This document shows positions 8,496 through 16,350 of a DNA stretch of 26,410 bases, piece after piece (position 1 is the first letter of the stretch; every line of letters starts with the position of its first letter). Below the pieces are notes generated by a model. The model was not told where the DNA came from and ran no database searches. It saw only the letters and a program-made list of their open reading frames with translations. Source of the DNA: Clostridiales bacterium (GTDB taxonomy: Bacteria > Bacillota > Clostridia > Oscillospirales > Oscillospiraceae); contig DYBL01000005.1 of NCBI GenBank assembly GCA_019418625.1, positions 1 through 26,410 on the forward strand, in the 5' to 3' direction. A program made the position numbers and the translations under genes.

Positions 8496-9500
8496 TTAGC
8501 CCTTCATGGCTGCCAGGTTGTCCAGATAAGCCTGGCCGTTCTCAGCGGTGACGACCTCAACGGGGGCGTTGATGACCTCTTCCACAGTCTCGTCATTGAT
8601 GGCCTTCACAGCGGCCTCAACGACCTGATAACCCATCTCATAGGGCTGCTGAGCCACGGTGGCCTTGACCATCTCGCCAGCCAGGATCAGATCCACGGCG
8701 GAGGCGTTGCCGTCGAAGCCCACGATGGTCATATCGGTGACGCCGGCGTTCTTGCAGGCGTTCATGGCGCCGATAGCGGTATCGTCGTTGTGGCAGAAGA
8801 CCATCTTGATCTGGTCGGGATAGGCGTTCAGCAGGTCCTCCATGGTCTTGGTGGCGCCGTCAGTGGTGTTCTGGCCGGACAGAGCGGACAGGACTTCCAC
8901 GCCAGCTTCCGTGCAGGCCTTCTCATAGCCCTCGCGGCGCATGTTGGAGGTGTTGTCGCCTTCCTGGCCGTAGATGATGACGGCCTTGGCGTCGGAACCG
9001 ACCTGCTCGATGGCCCACTTGGCGCCCTCATAGGCAGCGTCCACGTTGGAGGTGCCGACGAAGGATGTCTGACCCTCGATGCCCACGTTGGTGTCGACGG
9101 ACAGCACGGGGATGCCGGCGTCCAGAGCAGCCTGCAGGGCACCGGCGGCAGCACCGGCGTCGTTGGGAGCGCAGACGATGGCGTCGCAGCCGGCGCCGAT
9201 CTGCTGTTCGATCTGAGCAACCTGGCCCTCGATGTCGCTCTCAGCGTTGGGGCCAACCACGGTGACGTTGATGCCCAGATCCTCGGCGGCGGCCTTGCAG
9301 CCGGCCTCCACGTAGCCCCAATACTCGGAAGCCAGGGTCTTCAGAACAACGGCGACTTCGATGTCGCTGGTCTCGGCGGGAGTCTCCTCAGCGGGAGTCT
9401 CTTCACCTTCGGCGGGAGCCTCTTCTTTCTGGCCGCAGGCTACCAGAGACAGAGCCATAACCAGAGACAGAGCCAGAGCAAAAAACTTCTTCATGTACAT
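8496..9500 (-). CDS. Sugar-binding lipoprotein of ABC importer (Peripla_BP_4, RbsB-like)
   Basis: The extracytoplasmic solute-binding component, 334 residues. A lipoprotein signal peptide is clear: KKFFALALSLVMALSLVAC with the lipobox cysteine near residue 22. It is followed by an acidic Pro/Glu/Thr linker containing repeated ETPAE. The mature protein has the type-I periplasmic fold pattern of RbsB relatives: VAVVLKTLASEYW, QIEQQIGAGCDAIVCAPNDA, GIPVLSVDTNV, VFCHNDDTAIGA and MTIVGFDGNASA. ATG 9500 lies 5 nt after AAAGGAG. The ATG at 9494 is also possible and would remove two residues. It is the first gene of the importer operon, divergent from iolE. An inositol substrate is inferred from context only. 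Confidence 0.93.
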   Translation of the reverse strand: MYMKKFFALALSLVMALSLVACGQKEEAPAEGEETPAEETPAETSDIEVAVVLKTLASEYWGYVEAGCKAAAEDLGINVTVVGPNAESDIEGQVAQIEQQIGAGCDAIVCAPNDAGAAAGALQAALDAGIPVLSVDTNVGIEGQTSFVGTSNVDAAYEGAKWAIEQVGSDAKAVIIYGQEGDNTSNMRREGYEKACTEAGVEVLSALSGQNTTDGATKTMEDLLNAYPDQIKMVFCHNDDTAIGAMNACKNAGVTDMTIVGFDGNASAVDLILAGEMVKATVAQQPYEMGYQVVEAAVKAINDETVEEVINAPVEVVTAENGQAYLDNLAAMKG

Positions 9501-9576
9501 CTTTTCTCCTTTTCATTCAAAATTCCGGGAACAATATGCATAAATACTACAGACAGCCCCCGGTCAATCTGTCTGG

Positions 9577-9606
9577 ATTTTAGCATCAAAGGGAAATTCA
9601 AGTCAA
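9577..9606 (-). promoter_or_regulatory. Promoter of the importer operon
   Basis: On the minus strand TTGACT (9606-9601), 18 nt, TAAAAT (9582-9577), about 77 nt upstream of the binding-protein start codon. Confidence 0.6.
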
Positions 9607-9607
9607 T

Positions 9608-9654
9608 AGGTTGCACAATTTATGTCCATTATTACAGAAAAAACTTGTGCACCT
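9608..9654. promoter_or_regulatory. Possible regulator site pair upstream of importer promoter
   Basis: AGGTTGCACAA (9608-9618) and TTGTGCACCT (9645-9654) are inverted copies that differ by one inserted T, with centres about 36 bp apart. They lie just upstream of the importer -35 box, where an activator or looping repressor could bind. Evidence is the repeat alone. Confidence 0.35.
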
Positions 9655-9890
9655 TTGGACACTACCACAATAATCCTGAAAAAAATTGCGAAAAAAGCCA
9701 GTCTGATTTTACATGGATTTTACATTCCGGCGAAAAATGCTTCATAGATAGACAAAAGTATCTTGCCTGCGGACGCTTTTGGAAGAAATGACTGCCCGCA
9801 GCGGAAAACCAGCAGACTGACATATCCATAAAAAAATAGGGAGGCCCTTTGGCTAAATTGGAAAAAATCCTGCCGGTGCCGGAAAAATCG

Positions 9891-9928
9891 TTGATTTTTG
9901 ACCCGGACGATGATACTTTCTTTATAGT
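9891..9928 (+). promoter_or_regulatory. Promoter of the iol operon
   Basis: TTGATT (9891-9896), 17 nt, TACTTT (9914-9919). An alternative pairing is TTGACC (9898-9903) with TATAGT (9923-9928) at 19 nt. Either reading puts the transcription start on or beside the palindrome at 9932-9946. The rest of the 558-bp gap (about 9660-9890) shows no gene I can support. Confidence 0.5.
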
Positions 9929-9946
9929 GAAAACGCTTGCAGCGTT
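9928..9946. promoter_or_regulatory. cre-like / LacI-family operator in front of iolE
   Basis: The 14 bases 9928-9941 (TGAAAACGCTTGCA) fit the catabolite-responsive-element consensus TGNNANCGNTNNCA at every fixed position. Overlapping it is a perfect palindrome AACGCT-TGC-AGCGTT (9932-9946), the form bound by LacI-family regulators. It lies at or just after the promoter, so binding should repress. CcpA control, a specific inositol repressor, or both are possible. Confidence 0.65.
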
Positions 9947-10058
9947 CGTGTTTGTGTGTGCTTTTCTGTGAACGGACACAGATACGATTCGGACCTTTGC
10001 GAAAGACCTGCGCGGCAGGCGGAAAAACCTATCATATTTATTAAGGAGGACGTTACCC

Positions 10059-10961
10059 ATGTTCGATCAGAACCACGTATTCCTTGGAATCGCACCCATT
10101 GGCTGGTGCAACGATGATATGCCGGAGCTGGGCGGTGAGAACACCTTCCAGCAGATCGTCAGCGAGATGGCCCTGGCGGGCTTCACCGGCTGCGAGATCG
10201 GCAACAAGTATCCCACCGATCCTGCTGAGCTGAAGAAGGCCCTGGACCTGCGGGGCATGCGCATTGCCAGCCGCTGGTATTCCTCCTTCATCCTGACCCG
10301 TCCTTTTGAGGAGGAGGAGAAGGACTTCATCGCCAACCTGGACTTCCTGGCTGCCGTGGGCGCCAACCGCATCAATGTCAGCGAGCAGAGCTACTCCATC
10401 CAGGGCCAGATGGATACCCCTGTCCTCACCGGCGGCCACAAGCACGTGATGAACGACGCGGAGTGGGACCGCTTCTGCGACGGCCTCAATAAGCTGGGCA
10501 AGATCGCTGCCGACCGGGGCTTCAAGCTCTGCTTCCATCATCACATGGGCACCGTGGTGCAGACCAGCGAGGAGACCGACCGCATGATGGCCAACACCGA
10601 TCCCCGGTATGTGTTCCTCTGCTATGATACCGGCCATTTCACCTTTGCCGGTGAGGATCCCCTGACCATGCTGAAAAAGTATGTGGACCGGGTGGGTCAC
10701 GTCCATCTGAAGGACATGCGCCTGCCGGTGGTGGAAGAGGCCCGGAAGAACAACTGGTCCTTCCTCCAGGCGGTCCGCAACGGTGCTTTCACCGTTCCCG
10801 GTGACGGCGACGTGGACTTCGATCCCGTGTTCAAGGTGCTCTCCGACGCCGGCTATCAGGGCTGGCTGCTGGTGGAGGCCGAGCAGGATCCCGCCAAGGC
10901 CAATCCTCTGGAGTACGCCATGAAGGGCCGCAAGTACATCCGCGAGCACACGGGCCTGTAA
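10059..10961 (+). CDS. iolE: myo-inosose-2 dehydratase
   Basis: IolE removes water from 2-keto-myo-inositol to give 3D-(3,5/4)-trihydroxycyclohexane-1,2-dione, the second step of inositol catabolism, in the cytoplasm. The 300-residue length fits. The opening GIAPIGWCNDDMPELGGENTF is diagnostic of IolE, and the AP-endonuclease-type TIM-barrel metal segments follow: CFHHHMGTVVQT (about 165-176), YDTGHFTFAG, VGHVHLKDM and the late VEAEQDP. The start has AGGAGG 9 nt upstream. It is the first gene of the iol operon, behind the cre/LacI-type operator. A 40-nt hairpin lies between it and iolB. Confidence 0.96.
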   Translation: MFDQNHVFLGIAPIGWCNDDMPELGGENTFQQIVSEMALAGFTGCEIGNKYPTDPAELKKALDLRGMRIASRWYSSFILTRPFEEEEKDFIANLDFLAAVGANRINVSEQSYSIQGQMDTPVLTGGHKHVMNDAEWDRFCDGLNKLGKIAADRGFKLCFHHHMGTVVQTSEETDRMMANTDPRYVFLCYDTGHFTFAGEDPLTMLKKYVDRVGHVHLKDMRLPVVEEARKNNWSFLQAVRNGAFTVPGDGDVDFDPVFKVLSDAGYQGWLLVEAEQDPAKANPLEYAMKGRKYIREHTGL

Positions 10962-10964
10962 AAC

Positions 10965-11003
10965 GCGGCAGGGGGAGCCGGTCCTCTCTGGAGGGCCCCC
11001 CGC
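10965..11003 (+). other. Intercistronic hairpin between iolE and iolB
   Basis: GCGG-CA-GGGGG ... CCCCC-CGC can close around an inner GTCCTC/GGAGG-type pairing right after the iolE stop. There is no T-run, so it is more likely an RNA stabiliser or processing site than a full terminator. Confidence 0.45.
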
Positions 11004-11041
11004 ATATTTCCCGCTGCAATTCAAAATAGGAGATGTTTCCA

Positions 11042-11842
11042 ATGACCTATTTTAACAAAAATGCTGAACTGAAGAACGGGTACAACGCCTATATCGACTC
11101 CTCCGTGGACGACATGGGCACCCAGATGGACATCGGCCTGCTGCTGATGGAAAAGGGCGACACCTTCACCTTCGAGGAGGCGGAAAAGGAGATCGCGGTG
11201 CTGCTGTTTGCCGGCAGTGTTACCTACGAGTGGAACGGCAAGACCTGCGAGGCCGACCGGCCGGACTGCTTCCATCATGAGGCGTTCTGCCTGCTGGCGC
11301 CCCGGGGCACCAAGGTCACGCTGACTGCCCATGACCACAGCGAGCTCTATATCCAGAAGACCGTCAACGAGCGCGACTACGAGGCGGTCATGTACACGCC
11401 GGAGACCGTCCAGACCCAGCACGCCGGCTGCAACGGCGAGCTGCTGGGCTGCATGGAGCGGGAGATCAAGACTTTCTTCGACCATGACAACGCACCCTTC
11501 TCCAACATGGTGCTGGGCGAGGTTTTGAACCACCCCGGCAAGTGGTCCTCCTATCCGCCGCACCATCATCCTCAGCCTGAGGTGTACTTCTACCGCTTTG
11601 ACTATCCTCAGGGCTTCGGCGCCGGCTTTGCCAACGGCGAGATCTACAAGACCGGCCACAACGGCTGTGCCGTCATCAACCACGGCTTCCACTCCCAGAC
11701 TGCCGCGCCCGGCTACGCCATGTGCTATGCCTGGGGCATCCGGCACCTGGAGGGCGATCCCTGGCTCAAGACCCGCATTGACGACAAGGAGCACGAGTGG
11801 CTGTGGAAGTCCGACGCCAATGAGCACATCTATCAGGGCTGA
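11042..11842 (+). CDS. iolB: 5-deoxy-glucuronate isomerase
   Basis: IolB isomerises 5-deoxy-D-glucuronate to 5-dehydro-2-deoxy-D-gluconate. It is a bicupin of the KduI/IolB family, 266 residues. The metal-site region SSYPPHHHPQPEVYFYRF (about residues 165-182) and the later GHNGCAVINHGFHSQTAAPGYAMCYAWGIR block are typical. The ATG at 11042 was chosen because AGGAG (11028-11032) abuts the earlier ATG at 11033 and lies 9 nt from this one. It is the second gene of the iol operon, 24 nt before iolD. Confidence 0.95.
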   Translation: MTYFNKNAELKNGYNAYIDSSVDDMGTQMDIGLLLMEKGDTFTFEEAEKEIAVLLFAGSVTYEWNGKTCEADRPDCFHHEAFCLLAPRGTKVTLTAHDHSELYIQKTVNERDYEAVMYTPETVQTQHAGCNGELLGCMEREIKTFFDHDNAPFSNMVLGEVLNHPGKWSSYPPHHHPQPEVYFYRFDYPQGFGAGFANGEIYKTGHNGCAVINHGFHSQTAAPGYAMCYAWGIRHLEGDPWLKTRIDDKEHEWLWKSDANEHIYQG

Positions 11843-11866
11843 ACAAATCAGGAGGTATTTGAGAGT

Positions 11867-13795
11867 ATGAAAACCGTTCGTTTGACCATGGCCCAGGCCC
11901 TGGTCCGGTTCCTGGAAAACCAGTATATCGAGGTGGACGGCGCCCAGAGCCGGTTCGTCCGGGGCGTGTTCATCATTCCCGGCCACGGCAACGTGGTGGG
12001 CCTTGGCCAGGCGCTGAGCCAGGAAGCCAAGCACCTGGAGGTCTATCAGGGCAAGAACGAGCAGGGCATGGCCCAGGCGGCCGTGGCCTTTGCCAAGCAG
12101 ATGAAGCGTAAGCAGATCTTCGCTGTGACCTCCTCCGTGGGCCCCGGCGCCGCCAACATGGTCACCGCCTGCGGCACCGCCACCGCCAACAACATCCCCC
12201 TGCTGGTGCTGCCCGGCGACGTGTACGCCTGCCGCCAGCCCGACCCCGTCCTCCAGCAGGTGGAGCAGACCCATAACCTCTCCATCTCTACCAACGACGC
12301 CTTCAAGGCCGTGTGCCGCTACTGGGACCGCATCGTCCGTCCCGAGCAGCTCATGAGCGCCATGATCTCCGCGTTCCGCGTGCTGACGGACCCCGCCAAT
12401 ACCGGCGCCGTGTGCGTGGCCATGCCCCAGGACGTAGAGGGCGAGGCCTATGACTATCCCGAGAGCTTCTTCAAAAAGCGCGTGTGGCGCCTGGAGCGCC
12501 GTCCCGCCACCGAGGCCGCCCTGGCCGACGCGGCGGAGGCTATCCGCAAGGCCAAGCGTCCCATGCTGGTTTGCGGCGGCGGTGTGCGCTATTCCGAGGC
12601 ACATGCCGAGTTCCTGCACTTTGCCGAGACCTTCAACATCCCCTTCGGCGAGACCCAGGCGGGCAAGTCCGCTGTGGTGTGGACCCATCCTCTGAACCTG
12701 GGCGGTATGGGCGTTACCGGCTGCTCCGCTGCCAACGACATCGCCAAGAAGGCGGATCTGGTCATCGGCGTGGGTACCCGCTACACCGACTTTACCACCT
12801 CCTCCAAGTGGCTGTTCAAGGATAACTGCAAGTTCGTCAACATCAACGTCTCCGAGTTCCAGGCTCTGAAGCTGGAGGCTGTCCCCGTGGTGGCCGACGC
12901 CAAGGACGCCCTGCCCCGCCTGGAAATGCTGCTGGAGGGCTACAAGAGCGGCTATACCACCGAGATCGCCGCTGCCAAGGAAAAGTGGCTCAAGGAGCTG
13001 GAGCGTCTGGACGGCATCACCTTCGAGGACAAGAAGAGCTGGAAGCCCATCATCAACGACGCCAACGCCGACTCTGCCAAGCGCTTTGCCAAGGACCTGA
13101 ACGCCCAGCTGTGCCAGACCACCGTTCTGGGCGCCATCAACGCTATGATGGACGACGAGGACGTGGCCATCGGCGCTGCCGGCTCTCTGCCCGGCGATAT
13201 GCAGCGCGTGTGGCGTCCCAAGGCTGTGGATACCTATAACATGGAGTACGGCTATTCCACCATGGGCTATGAGGTGGCCGGTGCCCTGGGCGTGAAGCTG
13301 GCCATCGGCGACAAGCACGAGGTCTATGCCTTCTGCGGTGACGGCAGCTTCAACATGCTCCACGGCGAGCTCATCACCGCCTGCCAGGAGCACAAGAAGA
13401 TCAACATTTGCCTGTTCGACAATGCCAGCTTCGGCTGCATCAACAACCTCCAGGTGGGCCACGGCAACGTGACGCTGTGCACGGAGCTGCGCTACCGCAA
13501 TAAGGAGGGCCTGTTCGGCGACTTCATGGACATCGACTACGCCAAGGTGGCCGAGGCCTATGGCTGCAAGGCCTACCATGTGCGCACCATGGAGGAGCTG
13601 GTGGCTGCCTTCGAGGACGCCAAGAAGGTGAAGAACCGTCCCGTGCTCTTCGACATCAAGGTGCTGCCCAAGACCATGACCGACGGCTACGGCTCCTGGT
13701 GGCGCGTGGGTGACACGGAGGTGTCCGAGCGCCAGGAGAACCTGGACGCTTACGCAAGCCATCTCGAGCACGTGAAGGACGCGCGGAAGTACTAA
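11867..13795 (+). CDS. iolD: 3D-(3,5/4)-trihydroxycyclohexane-1,2-dione acylhydrolase (THcHDO hydrolase)
   Basis: IolD opens the inositol-derived ring to 5-deoxy-glucuronate using thiamine diphosphate. The 642-residue length matches the family. The three-domain TPP-enzyme plan is visible: an N-terminal PYR domain with the cofactor-activating Glu E65 in QGKNEQGMAQAA, a central domain around LVCGGGVRYSEA, and a C-terminal PP domain with CGDGSFNMLHGE (GDGS at 491-494) and the following NASFG metal-binding Asn. IolD-specific runs such as ASLPGDMQ-like AGSLPGDMQRVWR and YGYSTMGYEVAGALG are present. The ribosome site AGGAGG lies 10 nt upstream. A structured 175-nt gap follows it. Confidence 0.96.
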   Translation: MKTVRLTMAQALVRFLENQYIEVDGAQSRFVRGVFIIPGHGNVVGLGQALSQEAKHLEVYQGKNEQGMAQAAVAFAKQMKRKQIFAVTSSVGPGAANMVTACGTATANNIPLLVLPGDVYACRQPDPVLQQVEQTHNLSISTNDAFKAVCRYWDRIVRPEQLMSAMISAFRVLTDPANTGAVCVAMPQDVEGEAYDYPESFFKKRVWRLERRPATEAALADAAEAIRKAKRPMLVCGGGVRYSEAHAEFLHFAETFNIPFGETQAGKSAVVWTHPLNLGGMGVTGCSAANDIAKKADLVIGVGTRYTDFTTSSKWLFKDNCKFVNINVSEFQALKLEAVPVVADAKDALPRLEMLLEGYKSGYTTEIAAAKEKWLKELERLDGITFEDKKSWKPIINDANADSAKRFAKDLNAQLCQTTVLGAINAMMDDEDVAIGAAGSLPGDMQRVWRPKAVDTYNMEYGYSTMGYEVAGALGVKLAIGDKHEVYAFCGDGSFNMLHGELITACQEHKKINICLFDNASFGCINNLQVGHGNVTLCTELRYRNKEGLFGDFMDIDYAKVAEAYGCKAYHVRTMEELVAAFEDAKKVKNRPVLFDIKVLPKTMTDGYGSWWRVGDTEVSERQENLDAYASHLEHVKDARKY

Positions 13796-13801
13796 AATCC
13801 T

Positions 13802-13955
13802 TCCAGGGGGGATTACATCCCCCCTGGATACGGACCCGCCGCGCCGCCCTTGGCGGCACAGCAGGTCCGATACCCCCCTCTCCCCCGCACGGCGGAGGAG
13901 CCGCGCCCAGTGGCGCGGGCATGGGAGTTCCGGGCAGGCGGAGCCCCTCCGGAAC
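13802..13955 (+). other. Structured intercistronic region with four inverted repeats
   Basis: Directly after iolD come a perfect 12-bp hairpin (13802-13813 with 13817-13828, TCCAGGGGGGAT/ATCCCCCCTGGA), a CGGACC/GGTCCG pair (13831-13836, 13864-13869) enclosing GCCGCC/GGCGGC, a CCGCGCC/GGCGCGG hairpin (13901-13907, 13912-13918) and GTTCCGG/CCGGAAC (13927-13933, 13949-13955). None has a T-tail. The cluster may stabilise or process the iol mRNA, or hold a small RNA. Confidence 0.6.
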
Positions 13956-13970
13956 GGAAAGGGCAAGAGC

Positions 13971-14180
13971 ATGGTTTGTCCATATTGCGGCGGTGAAATG
14001 GAGAAAGGGGCCTTGCAGAGTACCCATGGCATCTACTGGGTGAACGGGCCTGCCAAGCACTGCCCGCCGCAGTGGCTGAAGGGTGCGGAGGGGCTGTGCG
14101 AAGCGGACGGTTTGTTCCAATCTCCCTATGTTCGCGCCCAACGCTGTACCCAATGCAAGAAGATCATCGTGGAGTATTAA
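13971..14180 (+). CDS. Small zinc-ribbon protein (DUF6487-like) inside the iol operon
   Basis: A 69-residue protein that opens with MVCPYCGGEMEKGALQS and ends with a second CxxC (C3, C6, C59, C62), a probable single zinc ribbon. The opening matches what I know of the DUF6487 family, whose function is unknown. Between the Cys pairs lies GIYWVNGPAKHCPPQWLKGAEG, which suggests a small beta-rich module rather than a DNA-binding domain. The ribosome site is weak (GGAAAGGG about 10 nt before ATG). It lies between iolD and iolG on the same strand. Whether it serves inositol metabolism is unknown. Confidence 0.75.
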   Translation: MVCPYCGGEMEKGALQSTHGIYWVNGPAKHCPPQWLKGAEGLCEADGLFQSPYVRAQRCTQCKKIIVEY

Positions 14181-14224
14181 CGGCATCCCTACATTATAAT
14201 ATATATAAAGGAAGGGTAATCAAC

Positions 14225-15262
14225 ATGGATCAGGTTTTGAAAATCGGTATCATCGGCTGCGGCGCCATCGGCAAGGATCACTGCCGCCGTATCATTGAGA
14301 CGGTCCCCGGCGCTACCGTGGTGGCTGTTTCCGACTACGTGGCTGCTGCCGCTGACGAGACGGCTGCCAAGTACGGCATCAAGTCCTATGGCAACGACTG
14401 CGACGGCATGATCAAGGACCCCGACGTGGAGGCCGTGGTCATCACCTCCATCGACCCCACCCATCATGACTATGTCATGAAGACCCTGGCTGAGGAGAAG
14501 TGGTGCTTCTGCGAGAAGCCTCTGAGCCAGAACGCCGCTGACTGCGAGGACATCATCAAGCGTGAGCTGGAGATCGGCAAGCGCTTGGTGCAGGTGGGCT
14601 TCATGCGTCACTATGACCGCGGCTACGCCGAGATGAAGCGCATCATCGACTCCGGCGAGATCGGCAAGCCCCTGCTCATCAAGGCCTGCCACCGCAACGT
14701 CTCCCAGGGCCCGGGCTTCAAGACCGAGAACGGCGTGACCAACGTGGCGATCCACGAGCTGGACATCTGCCGCTGGCTGCTGGACGACGAGTATGAGGAC
14801 GTGCAGTGCGTGAAGGTCCGCCAGTCCTCCAACTCCAACAAGGGCTATGACAACCCCCAGGTCATGCTGATGCGCACCAAGAAGGGCTGCTTCATCGACG
14901 TGGAGGTCCAGGTGGCCGACGGCTACGGCTACGATATCCAGTGCGAGGTGGTCTGCGAGAACGGCACTGTCAAGCTGCCCGATCCCTACGCTGTGGTGCG
15001 CCGCTCCCGTCCCGCCGGCTGGGATACCCTGCAGCCTGCCGAGTCCATGCCCATCATGACCGACTGGAAGGAGCGCTTCATCGAGGCCTACGACATTGAG
15101 TTCTGCAAGTGGGTGGAGTCTGTCCACGCCGGCAAGCTCACTGGCCCCTCCTCCTGGGACGGCTATGTTGCCTGCGTGGCCGGCGACGCTCTGAACGCCT
15201 CCCGCGGCACCTCTCAGTTCCTGAAGGTGGAGACCATGGAAAAGCCCGAGCTGTACAAGTAA
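14225..15262 (+). CDS. iolG: Inositol 2-dehydrogenase
   Basis: IolG oxidises myo-inositol to 2-keto-myo-inositol with NAD+, the first catabolic step. It is a GFO/IDH/MocA-family enzyme of 345 residues. The Rossmann motif GIIGCGAIGKDH is at residues 8-19, and the conserved EKP lysine is K98. The catalytic-region sequence VTNVAIHELDICRWL places H177 as expected, but has Asn at 173 where, from memory, B. subtilis IolG has the catalytic Asp172. The C-terminal GYGYDIQCEVV and SSWDGYVACVAGDA blocks are strongly IolG-like. The start has GGAAGGG 8-9 nt upstream, and a TATAAT (14195-14200) just before it could be an internal promoter. It is the last gene of the operon, followed by a strong terminator. 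Confidence 0.93.
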   Translation: MDQVLKIGIIGCGAIGKDHCRRIIETVPGATVVAVSDYVAAAADETAAKYGIKSYGNDCDGMIKDPDVEAVVITSIDPTHHDYVMKTLAEEKWCFCEKPLSQNAADCEDIIKRELEIGKRLVQVGFMRHYDRGYAEMKRIIDSGEIGKPLLIKACHRNVSQGPGFKTENGVTNVAIHELDICRWLLDDEYEDVQCVKVRQSSNSNKGYDNPQVMLMRTKKGCFIDVEVQVADGYGYDIQCEVVCENGTVKLPDPYAVVRRSRPAGWDTLQPAESMPIMTDWKERFIEAYDIEFCKWVESVHAGKLTGPSSWDGYVACVAGDALNASRGTSQFLKVETMEKPELYK

Positions 15263-15275
15263 ATCGCTTGGTCTG

Positions 15276-15307
15276 CAAGGCCGCCCAGATGGGCGGCCTT
15301 GTTTTTT
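15276..15307 (+). terminator. Intrinsic terminator of the iol operon
   Basis: A perfect 10-bp stem AAGGCCGCCC/GGGCGGCCTT (15277-15286, 15291-15300) with loop AGAT and GTTTTTT tail lies 13 nt after the iolG stop. Confidence 0.92.
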
Positions 15308-15323
15308 GTTTACAAAAATCCCC

Positions 15324-15352
15324 TTGTTTTCTGTGGAAAAACACGATACCAT
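15324..15352 (+). promoter_or_regulatory. Promoter of the VanY-type carboxypeptidase gene
   Basis: TTGTTT (15324-15329), 17 nt, TACCAT (15347-15352), about 42 nt before the start codon. Confidence 0.55.
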
Positions 15353-15394
15353 AAAGACAGAAAAGGAGAAGTCCCAAAAAGGAGGGGATCCAGG

Positions 15395-16321
15395 ATGAAA
15401 GGAAAAGAACTCTGGATTTTGCTTTTGGCAGCGGCCATGCTGAGCGGGGCGATGGGCAGCGGTGTTCTGGCGCTGGAAGAAGAGTCCCCCGCGGAGCTGG
15501 AGGCTGCCCAGACGATCCCTGTTCAGACAGGCGCGGTTCCCCCGGCGGAAGCGGCATCGGCTGAGACAGCGCCGCCGGAGGCGGTGGCGCCGGAAGCGGA
15601 GACCGGGCCCCAAAAGGATGCGGTATTGCTGGAGCAGGCACCCGATTTGGAGCAGCTGCCGCTGCTGGTGAATTTGTGGAATCCCCTGCCGGAGGATTAC
15701 ACTGTGGAACTGGAGAAGCTGGAGGGGGGGCTCCAGATCGCCGCCGAGGCTCGTCCGGCTCTGGAGCAGATGCTCTCTGACTGCCAGGCGGCGGGATTGG
15801 ATGTGACCGTCTGTTCCGCCTACCGGACGGAATCCACCCAGAACCGGCTCTACCAGAACAAGATCGCCCGCTTGCGTGCCGCCGGATACAGCCGGGAGGA
15901 GGCACTGGCGGAAGCGGGACGCTGGGTGGCCCCGCCGGGCACCAGTGAGCACCAGACGGGACTGGCGGTGGACATCATGGCCACGGATTACCCGGTGCTG
16001 GATGAGAAGCAGGCCCAGACAGAGGAGCAGCAGTGGCTCATGGAGCACTGCTGGGAATATGGCTTCATCCTCCGCTACCCCACGGATAAGTCCTCCGTCA
16101 CCGGCATCGGCTACGAGCCGTGGCACTACCGGTATGTGGGCCGGGAGGTGGCAGCTTCCATCCGCGAGCGGGGGATCTGCCTGGAGGAATACATAGCTGT
16201 CCCGGAAGCGGAAGGCGCGTCCCAGCAGCTGCAGGCAGCGGTAGATGCGGCACTGTCTCCGGGGGGCGGCTGGCAGCTCCCAACGGAAAATTCCAATACA
16301 CAAAGTAAAGAAAATGCGTAA
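15395..16321 (+). CDS. Secreted D-alanyl-D-alanine carboxypeptidase, M15/VanY family
   Basis: A zinc peptidase that trims the terminal D-Ala of peptidoglycan stem peptides outside the cell, 308 residues. A signal peptide covers residues 1-26 (basic KGK, hydrophobic core, cleavage near VLA/LEEE). A Pro/Ala/Glu-rich linker follows (about 30-85), then the M15B domain. The substrate-binding CSAYRTESTQNRLY is at 140-153. The zinc ligands are H186 and D193 in SEHQTGLAVD and H244 in GYEPWHYRYVG, with E241 as catalytic base. The start at 15395 has GGAGG 9 nt upstream. The last ~45 residues are low complexity. It lies alone between two terminators. Confidence 0.93.
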   Translation: MKGKELWILLLAAAMLSGAMGSGVLALEEESPAELEAAQTIPVQTGAVPPAEAASAETAPPEAVAPEAETGPQKDAVLLEQAPDLEQLPLLVNLWNPLPEDYTVELEKLEGGLQIAAEARPALEQMLSDCQAAGLDVTVCSAYRTESTQNRLYQNKIARLRAAGYSREEALAEAGRWVAPPGTSEHQTGLAVDIMATDYPVLDEKQAQTEEQQWLMEHCWEYGFILRYPTDKSSVTGIGYEPWHYRYVGREVAASIRERGICLEEYIAVPEAEGASQQLQAAVDAALSPGGGWQLPTENSNTQSKENA

Positions 16322-16350
16322 AATTACATATCGTATTTAAAAATACCCGG

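Noticed and set aside
9662..10060. 132-codon frame on the minus strand in the iol/importer intergenic region
   Set aside because: It overlaps the iol promoter and operator, has no ribosome site and no family resemblance. The region is better explained as regulatory.
11021..14032. Very long open frame (about 1000 codons) on the minus strand opposite iolB-iolD
   Set aside because: It is the antisense shadow of GC-rich iol coding sequence. It has no ribosome site or recognisable domain, while all plus-strand genes there are clear family members.
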